64,000 nt of DNA, taken from contig NZ_BMTT01000006.1 of assembly GCF_014649815.1 (NCBI RefSeq), positions 248,001 to 312,000 on the forward strand, read 5' to 3'. The notes below the pieces were generated by a model. It was not told the DNA's origin, searched no databases, and worked only from the letters and a program-made list of their open reading frames with translations. Shown one piece after another: positions 51,225 through 60,614 of the stretch. Origin of the DNA: Streptomyces mutabilis (GTDB lineage Bacteria; Actinomycetota; Actinomycetes; Streptomycetales; Streptomycetaceae). The position numbers and the translations under genes were made by a program. Position 1 is the stretch's first letter, and each line of letters opens with the position of its first letter.

Positions 51225-52178
51225 ATGCACACCAACCTCGTGGCAGCGCTGGACATCGGCGGCACCAAGATCGCCGGAGCGTTGGTGGACGGCCACGGCC
51301 GCATCCAGGCACGTGCGCAGCGTGCCACGCCCGCCCGGGAGGACGGCGACACCGTGATGGGGGCCGTGGAGGCCGTGCTCGGGGAGTTGACGGCGTCGCC
51401 GCTGTGGGGGCGGGCCACAGCCGTCGGCATCGGGAGCGCGGGCCCGGTGGACGCCTCCGCCGGCACGGTCAGTCCGGTGAACGTGCCGGGCTGGCGCGAG
51501 TACCCGCTCGTCCGGCGGGTCCGCGAGGCCGTCGGTGACCTGCCCGTCGAGCTGATCGGCGACGGGGTGGCGATCACGGCGGCGGAGCACTGGCAGGGCG
51601 CCGCGCGGGGGCACGACAACGCGCTGTGCATGGTGGTCTCCACCGGTGTGGGCGGCGGTCTCGTCCTGAACGGACGGCCGCACCCCGGCCCGACCGGCAA
51701 CGCCGGTCACATCGGGCACATCAGCGTGGATCTGGACGGCGATCCCTGCCCGTGCGGTGCGCGCGGCTGCGTGGAACGCATAGCGAGCGGTCCCAACATC
51801 GCGCGGCGCGCCCTCGACGCGGGCTGGCGGCCGGGCCCGGACGGCGACACCTCCGCCGCCTCGGTGGCCGCCGCGGCGCGCCGGGGTGACCCCGTCGCCG
51901 CGGCCTCCTTCGAACGGGCCGCGCAGGCGCTGGCCGCCGGGATCGCCGCCACCGCGACCCTCGTCGAGATCGACATCGCCGTGGTCGGCGGGGGAGTGGG
52001 CAAGGCGGGTGACGTGCTCTTCGCCCCGCTGCGCAAGGCGCTGACCGACTACGCGACCCTGTCCTTCGTGCGGCGCCTGGCGGTCGTGCCCGCCCAGATG
52101 GGGACGGACGCGGGCCTGGTGGGCGCGGCCGCGGCGGCCCTCTTCAGGACCGCGGACGCGAGCCCGGCACGGGTTTGA
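51225..52178 (+). CDS. ROK-family sugar kinase (glucokinase-like)
   Basis: 317 aa from ATG 51225. The ATP phosphate motif is AALDIGGTKIAGALVDG at residues 7-23; the ROK zinc-finger-like signature is GHISVDLDGDPCPCGARGCVE around residue 168 (C-x-C-G-x-x-G-C), and the catalytic Asp lies in LIGDGVAITAAEHW (E-x-G-H block: AGHIGH). There is no N-terminal DNA-binding domain, so it is an enzyme rather than a repressor. It should phosphorylate a hexose such as glucose, ManNAc or fructose. Divergent LacI and the palindrome upstream imply induction by its sugar. Confidence 0.9.
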   Translation: MHTNLVAALDIGGTKIAGALVDGHGRIQARAQRATPAREDGDTVMGAVEAVLGELTASPLWGRATAVGIGSAGPVDASAGTVSPVNVPGWREYPLVRRVREAVGDLPVELIGDGVAITAAEHWQGAARGHDNALCMVVSTGVGGGLVLNGRPHPGPTGNAGHIGHISVDLDGDPCPCGARGCVERIASGPNIARRALDAGWRPGPDGDTSAASVAAAARRGDPVAAASFERAAQALAAGIAATATLVEIDIAVVGGGVGKAGDVLFAPLRKALTDYATLSFVRRLAVVPAQMGTDAGLVGAAAAALFRTADASPARV

Positions 52179-52435
52179 GCCGTGCGCGGCCCCGGGCCGG
52201 TCGTACCGTACGCCGGTGCTGCGTGGACTGCCCCGGCCCGGTCGTTGCCGCCGATCCGGTCCCGAGCAGCACGCGTCGGCCCCCTGGGCGCAGGCGCCGG
52301 CGAGGCGCGAGGTCGGGTCCTGGCCCGTACGGTCCCGGTCCTGAGTTCCGGTGCCCCGGGGCCGGTCGGTCCGGGCACGGCCGGTTCGCCGCTCCATACC
52401 CGTGACCCCCGAGCCCCGGCGCAGTTGAAGCAGGC

Positions 52436-52633
52436 ATGAAGAAGCGCAGCATGCTCGCCATCGCATCCCTGGCCACCGGATTCGTCGTGGCGGCCGTCAG
52501 CCCGTCCCACGGCGCCCCGGCCGAACTCCCCCTCGGACTCGACGTGGAGGACACCGTCAGCACAGTCGAGGACACCGTCGCCGTCGACAACCTGCCCGTG
52601 GCCGAGGACACGCTCGGGCAGCCGGGCCGCTGA
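52436..52633 (+). CDS. Small secreted peptide
   Basis: 65 aa. MKKRSMLAIASLATGFVVAA is a clear signal peptide ending near SHGA/PA. The mature part, about 37 residues, is acidic with a repeated unit (VEDTV-STVEDTVAVDN-LPVAEDTLG), so three VxDT/ED elements recur. It resembles the many short exported peptides of streptomycetes with no known role. The 257 bases before it contain no gene and no obvious promoter. Confidence 0.7.
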   Translation: MKKRSMLAIASLATGFVVAAVSPSHGAPAELPLGLDVEDTVSTVEDTVAVDNLPVAEDTLGQPGR

Positions 52634-52770
52634 GACGCCTCACCCGGAACACACGGCGCCGGTGCCCCTCCGGGGGCGCCGGCGCCGCTGTCGTACGCCC
52701 TCAACTGGGCCTGGTTTCCGTGGCAGGGTGGAGCGGGCAAGCCACAGGGGGCCAAAGAAGAGGGGGACCT

Positions 52771-53814
52771 GTGACCGTCGTCTGGATCAACGGCGCGTTC
52801 GGTGCGGGAAAGACCGCCACCGCACGGGAACTGATCGACCTGATCCCGAACAGCACACTCTTCGACCCCGAGGTCGTCGGCGGGGCACTCGCACACCTGC
52901 TGCCGCCCAAACGTCTCGCCGAGGTCGGCGACTTCCAGGACCTGCCGATCTGGCGCCGCCTGGTCATCGACACGGCGGCCGCGATGCTCGCCGAGCTCGG
53001 CGGGACCCTCGTGGTTCCCATGACGCTGTTGCGTCAGGAGTACCGGGACGAGATCTTCGGCGGTCTCGCCGCCCGCCGGATCACGGTCCGGCACATCCTG
53101 CTCGCCCCGGCGGAAACGATCCTGCGCGAGCGGATAGCGGGCCGCGACATACCCGAGGGCCTGCCCGACGGCGAGATGCGCGTACGGCAGTGGTCGTACG
53201 ACCACATCGAGCCGTACCGGGCCGCCCTCGCCTCCTGGCTGACCGCCGACGCCCACCCGGTCGACACGGGCGCCCTCACCCCGTACGAGGCCGCCGCCCG
53301 GATCGCCGAGGCCGTCGGCACCGGCTCCGTTCCGGCCTGCGACATCGTGCAGACGCCGGAACCCACCGCCGAGACCCTCGCGGCCGGCGTGCTGCTCTTC
53401 GACGAGCAGGACCGCGTCCTGCTCGTCGATCCCACCTACAAGCCCGGCTGGGAGTTTCCCGGCGGTGTCGTCGAACCCGGCGAGGCACCCGCCCGTGCCG
53501 GGATGCGCGAGGTCGCCGAGGAGACCGGCATCAGTCTCGACGACGTACCCGCGCTGCTCGTCGTCGACTGGGAACGGCCCGCGCCACCCGGCTACGGCGG
53601 CCTGCGGCTGCTCTTCGACGGCGGCCGGCTCGACTCCGGCGTCGCCGACCGGGTCCTGCTGCCCGGCCCGGAACTGCGCGGCTGGCGCTTCGTCACCGAG
53701 GACGAGGCGGCCGGGCTGCTGCCCCCCGTCCGGTACGAGCGGCTGCGCTGGGCGCTGCGGGCCCGGGAACGCGGGGCGGCCCTCTATCTGGAGGCCGGCA
53801 CCCCGGTCGGCTGA
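52771..53814 (+). CDS. P-loop kinase-NUDIX hydrolase fusion protein
   Basis: 347 aa from GTG 52771, preceded by AGAGGGGGA. The N-terminal half (about 1-180) is a P-loop kinase-like domain with Walker A GAFGAGKT at residues 8-15 and a downstream lid region (RIAGRDIPEGLPDGEMR). The C-terminal half (about 200-340) is a NUDIX domain with the box PGGVVEPGEAPARAGMREVA and EETG, which is complete (Gx5Ex7REUxEExGU). The kinase may phosphorylate a nucleoside or sugar and the NUDIX half may clean up diphosphate derivatives; the pairing is common in streptomycetes but uncharacterised. Confidence 0.88.
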   Translation: MTVVWINGAFGAGKTATARELIDLIPNSTLFDPEVVGGALAHLLPPKRLAEVGDFQDLPIWRRLVIDTAAAMLAELGGTLVVPMTLLRQEYRDEIFGGLAARRITVRHILLAPAETILRERIAGRDIPEGLPDGEMRVRQWSYDHIEPYRAALASWLTADAHPVDTGALTPYEAAARIAEAVGTGSVPACDIVQTPEPTAETLAAGVLLFDEQDRVLLVDPTYKPGWEFPGGVVEPGEAPARAGMREVAEETGISLDDVPALLVVDWERPAPPGYGGLRLLFDGGRLDSGVADRVLLPGPELRGWRFVTEDEAAGLLPPVRYERLRWALRARERGAALYLEAGTPVG

Positions 53815-53816
53815 CC

Positions 53817-54522
53817 TCAGCCGACCGTCCCGTACGTGCGCGCCGAGGCCCGCAGCGCGCGTGCCGCCCCGCCGGTCACCGGGTCCCCGTGCCCGAAACA
53901 GGCGACCTCCGCGTCGATGTCCGCCAAGCGCCGGAAGGAATCGACGGCCCGGTCCCGGTCGACGTTGAACACGCCGAGCATCACACCGCCGTCGACCGGT
54001 GACGCGGCGACCGCGTCCCCAGTGAACAGCACCCCGTGTCGCGGGAGGTGCACCGCGATACTTCCGTCGGTGTGCCCCGGTGCATGGACCACACGCGCCC
54101 CGCCGCCGAAGTCCAGGACGTCGCCGTCCGACACCTCGGTCACCCGCTCCGGCCGGTCGAAGCCGCCCTGTGGAAGCAGCCGCACGGCGTTCTCGTGCAG
54201 GGGCCGCTCCCAGTGCTCGAACACGGGCTGCGGGCCCGCGACCTCACCCCGCACGACCGGCGCCTCCACGGCGTGCGCCACCACCGCCGCCCCGGTGAGC
54301 GCGGCGACCTCGCGCGCCCCGCCCACGTGGTCCTCGTGGAAGTGGGTGAGGACGACACGCCGTACACGTCCGACGGCACCGGCCGACGCGGCGATGCGCG
54401 CGCCGGACCCGGCCGGTCCGGCGTCGATCAGCGTCAGGTCGTCGCCGTCGCGCCACAGATAGGCCTGGCCCAACCGGGAAGCGCAGCAGGTGCAGGCGGG
54501 GGAGCAGTTCGATGACGTCCAT
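53817..54522 (-). pseudogene. MBL-fold metallohydrolase with an N-terminal frameshift
   Basis: The natural start is ATG 54522, giving MDVIELLPRLHLLRFPVG, but one extra base at about 54468-54471 shifts the frame before QAYLWRDGDDLTLIDAGPAG. The remainder is intact to the stop: the zinc motif THFHEDH (HxHxDH), the later PGHTDGS histidine, FTGDAVA aspartate and CFGHGDPV. An apparent alternative start at 54527 in the second frame encodes an implausible Cys-rich leader. The enzyme would be a hydrolase of unknown substrate. If the extra base is a sequencing error, the gene is a normal 235-aa protein. Confidence 0.75.
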
Positions 54523-54599
54523 GGCACGACCGTAGGCAGGGCCCCGCGCGGTGGCGAGGCCCCTTCGCCGACGGCAGAGCGCGAACGGGGCCGGACGGC

Positions 54600-55955
54600 T
54601 CAACTCGCCGCGTAGTTGCGCAGGAACAGCGCTTCCGCGACCGACAGCCGCTCCAGCTCCTCGGGGGACACGCTCTCGTTGACGGCGTGGATCTGCGCCT
54701 CCGGCTCGCTCAGGCCGATCAGCAGGATCTCCGCCCGCGGGTACAGCGCCGCCAGGGTGTTGCACAGCGGGATGGAGCCGCCCTGACCGGCGTACTGCAT
54801 CTCCTGGCCCGGGTACGCCACCGCCATCGCGTCAGCCATGGCCCGGTAGGCCGGGCTGCCGGTGTCGGCGCGGAAGGCCTGGCCCTGGCCGATCTGCTCG
54901 ACGGCGACCCGCGCACCCCACGGTGTGCGCGACTCCAGGTGGGCCTGGAGCAGCTTGGTGGCCTCGGCGGCGTCCACACCCGGCGGCACCCGCAGGCTGA
55001 TCAGCGCGCGGGCGCTCGCCTGCACGGACGGGGTGGCGCCGACGACCGGCGGGCAGTCGATGCCGAGCACCGTGACGGCCGGACGCGCCCAGATCCGGTC
55101 GGCGACCGCACCCGAACCGATCAGTTCCACGCCGTCCAGCACCCGCGCGTCCCGGCGGAACTGTTCTTCGTCGTAAACCAGGCCCTCCCAGGCGCTGTCC
55201 GCCGCCAGGCCGTCGACGGTCGTCGAACCGTCCTCGGCGCGCAGCGAGTCCAGTACGCGGATCAGGGCCGCCAGCGCGTCGGGCGCCGCGCCGCCGAACT
55301 GGCCGGAGTGGAGGTTCCCTTCGAGCGTGTCGACCTTCACGCGGACCAGGGTCATGCCGCGCAGCGTCGAGGTGACCGTCGGCAGCCCGGCCCGGAAGTT
55401 GCCCGCGTCGCCGATGACGACGGTGTCCGCGGCCAGCAACTCGGGGTGCTGTTCGGCGTACCGCTCGAGACCGCCCGTGCCCTGCTCCTCCGAGCCCTCG
55501 GCGATGAACTTGACGTGCACCGGCACGCCGCCGTTCGCTTTCAGCGCGCGCAGCGCGAGCAGGTGCATCAGCACACCGCCCTTGCAGTCGGCGGCGCCGC
55601 GCCCGTACCAGCGGCCGTCGCGCTCGGTCAGCTCGAACGGCGGGGTCGCCCAACCGGCCTCGTCGAGCGGCGGCTGCACGTCGTAGTGTGCGTAGAGCAG
55701 GACGGTCCTGGCGCCCTCGGGCCCGGGAAGGTACCCGTACACGGACTGCGTGCCGTCCGGGGTGTCCAGCAGGTCCACGTCCTGGAAGCCCTCGGCGCGC
55801 AGCGCGGCGGCGATCCAGTTGGCGGCGCCCACGCTCTCGCTGCGCGGGAACTGGTCGAAGTCCGCCACCGATTTGAAGGCCACCAGCGCGGTGAGCTCCT
55901 CCTTCGCCCTGGGCATCAGCGAGGAGACGGTCTCGGCGACCGGATTCGACGACAT
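54600..55955 (-). CDS. M20-family dipeptidase/carboxypeptidase
   Basis: 451 aa from ATG 55955, with AAGGAG eight bases upstream. The co-catalytic zinc ligands are visible: His and Asp in LLYAHYDVQPP (about residue 80-90), the RGAADCKGG Asp, the catalytic Glu pair in FIAEGSEEQG, Asp in VIGDAG, and His in the C-terminal EAQIHAVNE. The dimerisation domain lies between. It is the CNDP/PepV-like dipeptidase branch and acts in the cytosol on dipeptides. It is divergent from the geranylgeranyl-reductase-like gene. Confidence 0.94.
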   Translation of the reverse strand: MSSNPVAETVSSLMPRAKEELTALVAFKSVADFDQFPRSESVGAANWIAAALRAEGFQDVDLLDTPDGTQSVYGYLPGPEGARTVLLYAHYDVQPPLDEAGWATPPFELTERDGRWYGRGAADCKGGVLMHLLALRALKANGGVPVHVKFIAEGSEEQGTGGLERYAEQHPELLAADTVVIGDAGNFRAGLPTVTSTLRGMTLVRVKVDTLEGNLHSGQFGGAAPDALAALIRVLDSLRAEDGSTTVDGLAADSAWEGLVYDEEQFRRDARVLDGVELIGSGAVADRIWARPAVTVLGIDCPPVVGATPSVQASARALISLRVPPGVDAAEATKLLQAHLESRTPWGARVAVEQIGQGQAFRADTGSPAYRAMADAMAVAYPGQEMQYAGQGGSIPLCNTLAALYPRAEILLIGLSEPEAQIHAVNESVSPEELERLSVAEALFLRNYAAS

Positions 55956-56099
55956 GGGCACGCTCCTTGTAGGTGCGACGTTGTACCGATGAGTACTGGG
56001 ATTGGTGGGCCGATCCTCCCACAGTGGCCTGCGGCGATGCCCGCCGTAGGATGCGGGGGTCAGGTGCGGCATGCGGTTTGTTGGGAGCAGTAGACCATC

Positions 56100-57410
56100 G
56101 TGAGCAGCGAGAACTCTTCGGCGGACGACACGCGTCAGGTCTGGGACGTGGTCGTGGTGGGCGCGGGACCGGCGGGAGCCTCGGCCGCCTACGCGGCGGC
56201 GGTCGCGGGGCGGCGCGTGCTGTTGCTGGAGAAGGCGGAGCTGCCCCGCTACAAGACGTGCGGCGGCGGCATCATCGGTCCCTCGCGCGACACCCTCCCG
56301 CCCGGCTTCGAGCTGCCCTTCCGGGACCGCGTGCACGCGGTGACGTTCTCGAACAACGGGCGCTTCACCCGGACCCGGCGCTCCCGTCAGATGCTGTTCG
56401 GGCTGATCAACCGGCCCGAGTTCGACCAGCAGATCGTCGAGCACGCCCAGAAGGCGGGTGCCGAGCTGCGCACCGGGGCCACCGTGACGCGGGTGGAGCA
56501 GCACGGGTCGGCGGTGCCGGACCGGCGCACGGTCGCCGTCGTCCTCCAGGGCGGCGAGACGCTGCTGGCCCGGGCGGTCGTCGGCGCGGACGGCAGCGCC
56601 AGCCGGATAGGCGCGCACGTCGGGGTGAAGCTAGACCAGGTCGACCTCGGCCTGGAGGCGGAGATCCCGGTGCCGGACACGGTCGCCGAGGACTGGAAGG
56701 GACGGGTCCTCATCGACTGGGGGCCGATGCCGGGCAGTTACGGCTGGGTCTTCCCCAAGGGCGACACGCTGACTGTCGGTGTGATCTCGGCGCGCGGCGA
56801 GGGCGCGGCGACCAAGCGGTACCTGGAGGACTTCGTCGGCCGGCTTGGCCTCGCCGGCTTCGAACCGAGCATCTCCTCGGGCCATCTGACGCGCTGCCGC
56901 ACCGACGACTCGCCGCTCTCCCGCGGGCGGGTCCTGGTCTGCGGGGACGCGGCGGGGCTCCTGGAGCCGTGGACTCGCGAGGGCATCTCCTTCGCGTTGC
57001 GCTCAGGACGGCTCGCGGGGGAGTGGGCGGTGCGGATCGCGGAGGCGCACGACGCCGTGGACGCGCGCAAGCAGGCCCTGAACTACGCCTTCGCCATCAA
57101 GGCGGGGCTCGGCGTCGAGATGAGCGTCGGCAAGCGGATGCTGGCGATCTTCGAGCGTCGTCCGGGAATCTTCCACGCGGCCCTGACCGGGTTCCGCCCG
57201 GCCTGGAAGGCGTTCAAGGACATCACGCAGGGCTCGACCTCGCTGGGCGAGCTGGTCCGTGCCCACCCGCTGGCCCAGCGCGCGCTGGCGGCGATGGACC
57301 GCCGGCCCGCGGGCACGGCGGAGCCGACGGGCGCTGCGGGAGCGCAGACGGGTGCGGGCACACCGGACGCGGGAGGTGCGCGCCCCGCGGATGACGAGGC
57401 CGGGACCTGA
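56100..57410 (+). CDS. Geranylgeranyl reductase-family FAD-dependent oxidoreductase
   Basis: 436 aa, GTG start with GGGAG upstream. The FAD motif VVVGAGPAGASAAYAAA is at about residues 18-34, followed by LEKAELPRYKTCGGGI, the family signature; VVGADGSASRIG is the second motif, GWVFPKGDTLTVGV the substrate region, and VCGDAAGLLEPWTREGI the third FAD motif. Members reduce isoprenoid double bonds or act as quinone-linked dehydrogenases. No isoprenoid gene is nearby. The C-terminal 40 residues are Ala/Gly/Pro-rich and probably disordered. Confidence 0.92.
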   Translation: MSSENSSADDTRQVWDVVVVGAGPAGASAAYAAAVAGRRVLLLEKAELPRYKTCGGGIIGPSRDTLPPGFELPFRDRVHAVTFSNNGRFTRTRRSRQMLFGLINRPEFDQQIVEHAQKAGAELRTGATVTRVEQHGSAVPDRRTVAVVLQGGETLLARAVVGADGSASRIGAHVGVKLDQVDLGLEAEIPVPDTVAEDWKGRVLIDWGPMPGSYGWVFPKGDTLTVGVISARGEGAATKRYLEDFVGRLGLAGFEPSISSGHLTRCRTDDSPLSRGRVLVCGDAAGLLEPWTREGISFALRSGRLAGEWAVRIAEAHDAVDARKQALNYAFAIKAGLGVEMSVGKRMLAIFERRPGIFHAALTGFRPAWKAFKDITQGSTSLGELVRAHPLAQRALAAMDRRPAGTAEPTGAAGAQTGAGTPDAGGARPADDEAGT

Positions 57411-57550
57411 GCGCCGCCTCGTCCTGACGGGCACCGCTCACGCAGGCCGCGCAGGCCTGGGAGCGGCCGGGGCGTACTTCCCCGGGAGTACGCGCGATCA
57501 CCACGCGCGAGTGACGTCACTCCCGCCGTGCGGCGTCTAGCGTGGCGGTC

Positions 57551-58822
57551 ATGGACGGACAGCGTGGACACGCGGGCGGGCCGCCGCAGTGGTGGCGGCA
57601 CGGGCCCCCGTGGTGGCATCGGCGGGTCGACGAGGAGCACCGCCACCGGTGGCCCTGGCGCTCCACGGCACTGCTCACGGCGTTCGTGCTGGCCGGTTCC
57701 AACTTCGCCGCCCATTCCCAGGAGGGCGAGCGCGCCGCGCTGGACCCCTTCGCGCGCGTGCTCCTGTTCCTGACGGGCGCGGCGCTCCTGTGGCGGCAGC
57801 GGTACCCGGTGGCGGTCGTGTTCGGCACGTCGGCCACCACCCTGGTCTACCTGGCTGCCGGATACCCGTACGGTCCGGTCCTCCTGGCCGTGGCGCTGGC
57901 TTGCTTCAGCGCCGTCGTCTCCGGGCACCGCAGGGCCGCGTGGTCGGCCCTGGCGGCGCTGTGGGCGGGACACGTCCTGCTGGTGCACTGGCTGTACCGC
58001 TGGCTGCCGCCGTCGTCGGACTCCGCCGCCTCCTGGGGCGGGGAGATCGTCATCGCCCTCTGAGTGGTGGCGATCGTGGCGGTGTCGGAGCTTGCCCGGA
58101 CCCGGCGCGAGCAGTGGGCGAAGGAGCGGGCCGAGCGGGCGCAGGCGGCCCGGCGGCGCGCGGACGAGGAACGGCTGCGGATCGCCCGCGAGCTGCACGA
58201 CGTCCTCGCGCACAGCATCTCCGTCATCAACGTCCAGGCGGGCGTCGGACTCGCGCTCCTCGACACCGATCCGGAGCAGGCGCGCACCGCGCTCACCACC
58301 ATCAAGGCCAAGAGCAAGGAGGCGCTCGGCGAGGTGCGCCAGGTCCTCGACACCCTGCGCGCCCCCGGCGACGCGCCTCGCACTCCCGCCCCCGGGCTCG
58401 ACAGGCTGTCCGAACTGGTGGAGCAGGCGGCGAGCGCGGGCCTCACCGTCGAGGTCGAGGGCAAGCCGCCGGCGCTGACGCCCGGTACCGACCTCGCCGC
58501 GTTCCGCATCGTGCAGGAGGCACTCACCAACGTCGTACGCCACTCCGGTTCGCGGCACGCACGCGTGTGCCTCGCCCGGGAGGGCGGCGCGCTGCGGCTG
58601 CGCATCGACGACGACGGACCCGCGACCGGCGCCGAGGCCGGGGGCAGCGGCAACGGGCTGGCCGGAATGCGGGAGCGGGCGGCGGCGCTCGGTGGCACCA
58701 TCGAGGCGGGTCCGCGCCCCGACGGCGGTTTCCGGGTACGCGCGACCCTGCCCATCGGCGCCGAGCGCGTCACGCATGCCAAGGACGTCGAGAACGCCCG
58801 CGACACGCAGGAGGACCGGTGA
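57551..58822 (+). pseudogene. Sensor histidine kinase split by an in-frame TGA
   Basis: One frame runs from ATG 57551 (alternative GTG 57542) to the stop at 58820-58822, but is interrupted by TGA at 58061-58063. The first 170 codons encode a membrane sensor (four to five helices, WRSTALLTAFVLAGSNF to GGEIVIAL). After the TGA the frame continues VVAIVAVSELARTRREQ and then the HisKA_3 dimerisation domain with ARELHDVLAHSISVINVQ and the ATPase domain (EALTNVVRHSG, GNGLAGMRERA). TGA in place of TGG (Trp) is the simplest explanation. A GTG directly follows the TGA, so reinitiation could make a separate cytosolic kinase, but that would lose the sensor linkage. Confidence 0.8.
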
Positions 58823-59483
58823 TCCGCGTACTGCTCGCCGACGACCAGTCACTGGTACGGGCCGGCTTCCGGGCGCTGCTGGACGCGCAGCCGGACATCG
58901 AGGTGGCCGCGGAGGCCGCGGACGGCGAGGAGGCGGTGCGCGTGATCAGCGAACTGCGCCCCGACGTCGTCCTGATGGACATCCGCATGCCCCTGCTGGA
59001 CGGCCTGTCCGCGACCCGCAGGATCACCGGTGACGACGCCCTGCGGGACGTGAAGGTGGTCATGCTCACCACCTTCGAACTCGACGAGTACGTCTTCGAG
59101 GCGATCCGCTCCGGTTCTCGGGTTTCCTGGTCAAGGACACCGAGCCCGAGGAACTGCTGCGCGCCGTGCGGGCGGTGGTCGCCGGTGACGCACTGCTCTC
59201 GCCGGGGGTGACGCGCCGCCTGATCGCCGAGTTCGCGGCCCGCTCCAAGGAACCCGCGGCGGCCGGGCAGCTGGCCGGGCTCACCGAGAGGGAGCGGGAG
59301 GTGATGGCCCTGGTCGGCATCGGTCTGTCCAACGAGGAGATCGCCCGGCGCCTGGTCGTCAGCCCGCTCACCGCCAAGACCCACGTCAGCCGCACCATGG
59401 TGAAGCTGGGCGCCCGCGATCGGGCCCAACTGGTCGTACTGGCCTACGAGTCAGGACTGGTGCGGCCGGGCTGGCTGGGCTGA
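58819..59483 (+). pseudogene. NarL/LuxR-type response regulator with a frameshift
   Basis: Starts at GTG 58819, overlapping the kinase stop as GTGA. The receiver domain is intact through VLLADDQSLVRAGFRALLD, the phosphorylated Asp in PDVVLMDIRMPLLDG, and VVMLTTFELDEYVFEAIRSG. At about 59115-59120 one base is missing and the frame shifts; in the other frame GFLVKDTEPEELLRAVRAVV and the LuxR helix-turn-helix (LTEREREVMALVGIGLSNEE, VSPLTAKTHVSRTMVKLGA) continue to the stop at 59483. Adding one base restores a protein of about 221 aa. Together with the kinase lesion, the whole two-component system appears inactive, unless both are sequence errors. Confidence 0.8.
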
Positions 59484-59719
59484 CCGCCGCGCCCGAAGCG
59501 GAGCAGTACGCTTCCCACCCGCACGAAGAACACGACGACGGCCAGCACCGCACCCGCTCGGACGAGCACGCCGCCGGACAGCCCGAAGAGGTAGGCGGGG
59601 CCGGCCACGGCCCCGAACAGTACGGCCGCCGCGAACACCCCGCTGCACAGTGCGTAGCCGATCTCCACCGTGATCGCGTCCCGCTCGCCCTGCGCACGCC
59701 GTCCCCCGTAGGTCGTCAT
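59444..59719 (-). CDS. DUF6332 family small membrane protein
   Basis: 91 aa, ATG start. The N-terminal QGERDAITVEIGYALCSG is the DUF6332 signature, followed by two hydrophobic helices at about residues 21-45 and 50-73, then a basic tail. Its 3' end overlaps the end of the response regulator on the opposite strand by 40 bases. Function unknown; the family is restricted to Streptomyces and relatives as far as I recall. Confidence 0.75.
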   Translation of the reverse strand: MTTYGGRRAQGERDAITVEIGYALCSGVFAAAVLFGAVAGPAYLFGLSGGVLVRAGAVLAVVVFFVRVGSVLLRFGRGGQPSQPGRTSPDS

Positions 59720-59773
59720 AGGGGCGAGTCTCCCAGATCGGCCGGCCCGCCCCTGCTCCGCGGCGCGACCGGT

Positions 59774-60514
59774 TCACTTCCAGGTGATGCCCGACTTCTC
59801 GCGCCACAGGGCGGCGAGCGAGGCGTCGCCGGACACCTCGGGGAACGGCCGGCGGTTCCACAGAGCCGGGTAGAGCAGCGCGGCGGGTCCCGCGAGCTCG
59901 CAGTCGGCGTCACCGTCGCCCGTCCGCTCGGTCACGGGCGGCTCGGCCGACAGCCGTACGGTCCACACCGCGCCGGGCACGTCCGTCGCCCGCACCCGCA
60001 GCGTGCGGGGCTCCGCGCTGCGGACCGCGCTCTTCGGGCGGGCGTGGAAGGCGCACAGCAACTCGTCTATGCCGTCCACCGCGAAGTCCGCTCCGACGGC
60101 GGTGGGCCCGCCGCCCCGGGCCGACTCCGCGTCGATGCGGTGCACGGTCGTCTCGTGCGCTTGCCGTCGCGCCCAGAACGCCAGCGGGGACGGCGCGGGC
60201 AGGAAGTGCCAGCAGCGCACGTCGGGTGCGGCACCGGTGAGAGTGTCGACCAACCGCATGTGTCCCTCCCGGAACCAGGCCAGCAGGTCGCCGCCGTCGA
60301 GGTCGGGCAGGCCGCCGTCGGGCAGGGGGCCGGCATGCCTCTCGGCGACGATCGTCTCGGCCCAGCGGTGCACCGTGCCCGTGTGCCGCAGCAGGTCCCG
60401 CACCTGCCAGCCGGGGCAGGTCGGCACCTCGGCGTCGGTGCCCGCCGACTCGGCGGACGTGGCGAGCAACGCGCCCTCGCGGGCCAGGACATCGACGTAC
60501 GCGGAAGTCTCCAT
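59774..60514 (-). CDS. Maleylpyruvate isomerase-family mycothiol-dependent enzyme (DinB-like)
   Basis: 246 aa from ATG 60514. The mycothiol-dependent maleylpyruvate isomerase N-terminal bundle is recognisable: CPGWQVRDLLRHTGTVHRWA with a metal-binding His, and the later HETTVHRIDAE pair of histidines, plus an MDMPI C-terminal domain (VDGIDELL...GPAALLYPALWNR). Such proteins use mycothiol as a cofactor in isomerisation or transfer reactions. The specific substrate is unknown. It is a typical orphan member. Confidence 0.87.
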   Translation of the reverse strand: METSAYVDVLAREGALLATSAESAGTDAEVPTCPGWQVRDLLRHTGTVHRWAETIVAERHAGPLPDGGLPDLDGGDLLAWFREGHMRLVDTLTGAAPDVRCWHFLPAPSPLAFWARRQAHETTVHRIDAESARGGGPTAVGADFAVDGIDELLCAFHARPKSAVRSAEPRTLRVRATDVPGAVWTVRLSAEPPVTERTGDGDADCELAGPAALLYPALWNRRPFPEVSGDASLAALWREKSGITWK

Positions 60515-60614
60515 GGCGGTGAGTGTGCCGGATGGAGTGGACTCGATGCCGCCCGTGTTCACATGCCGGCGTGCGCACCGGCCCGGGCGGGGCGGCGCCC
60601 GAACGGTCCCGCAG

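Noticed and set aside
58061-58063. TGA in the histidine kinase as a selenocysteine codon
   Set aside because: No selenocysteine insertion element is visible, the position is a membrane/linker segment where Trp fits, and the partner gene is also damaged.
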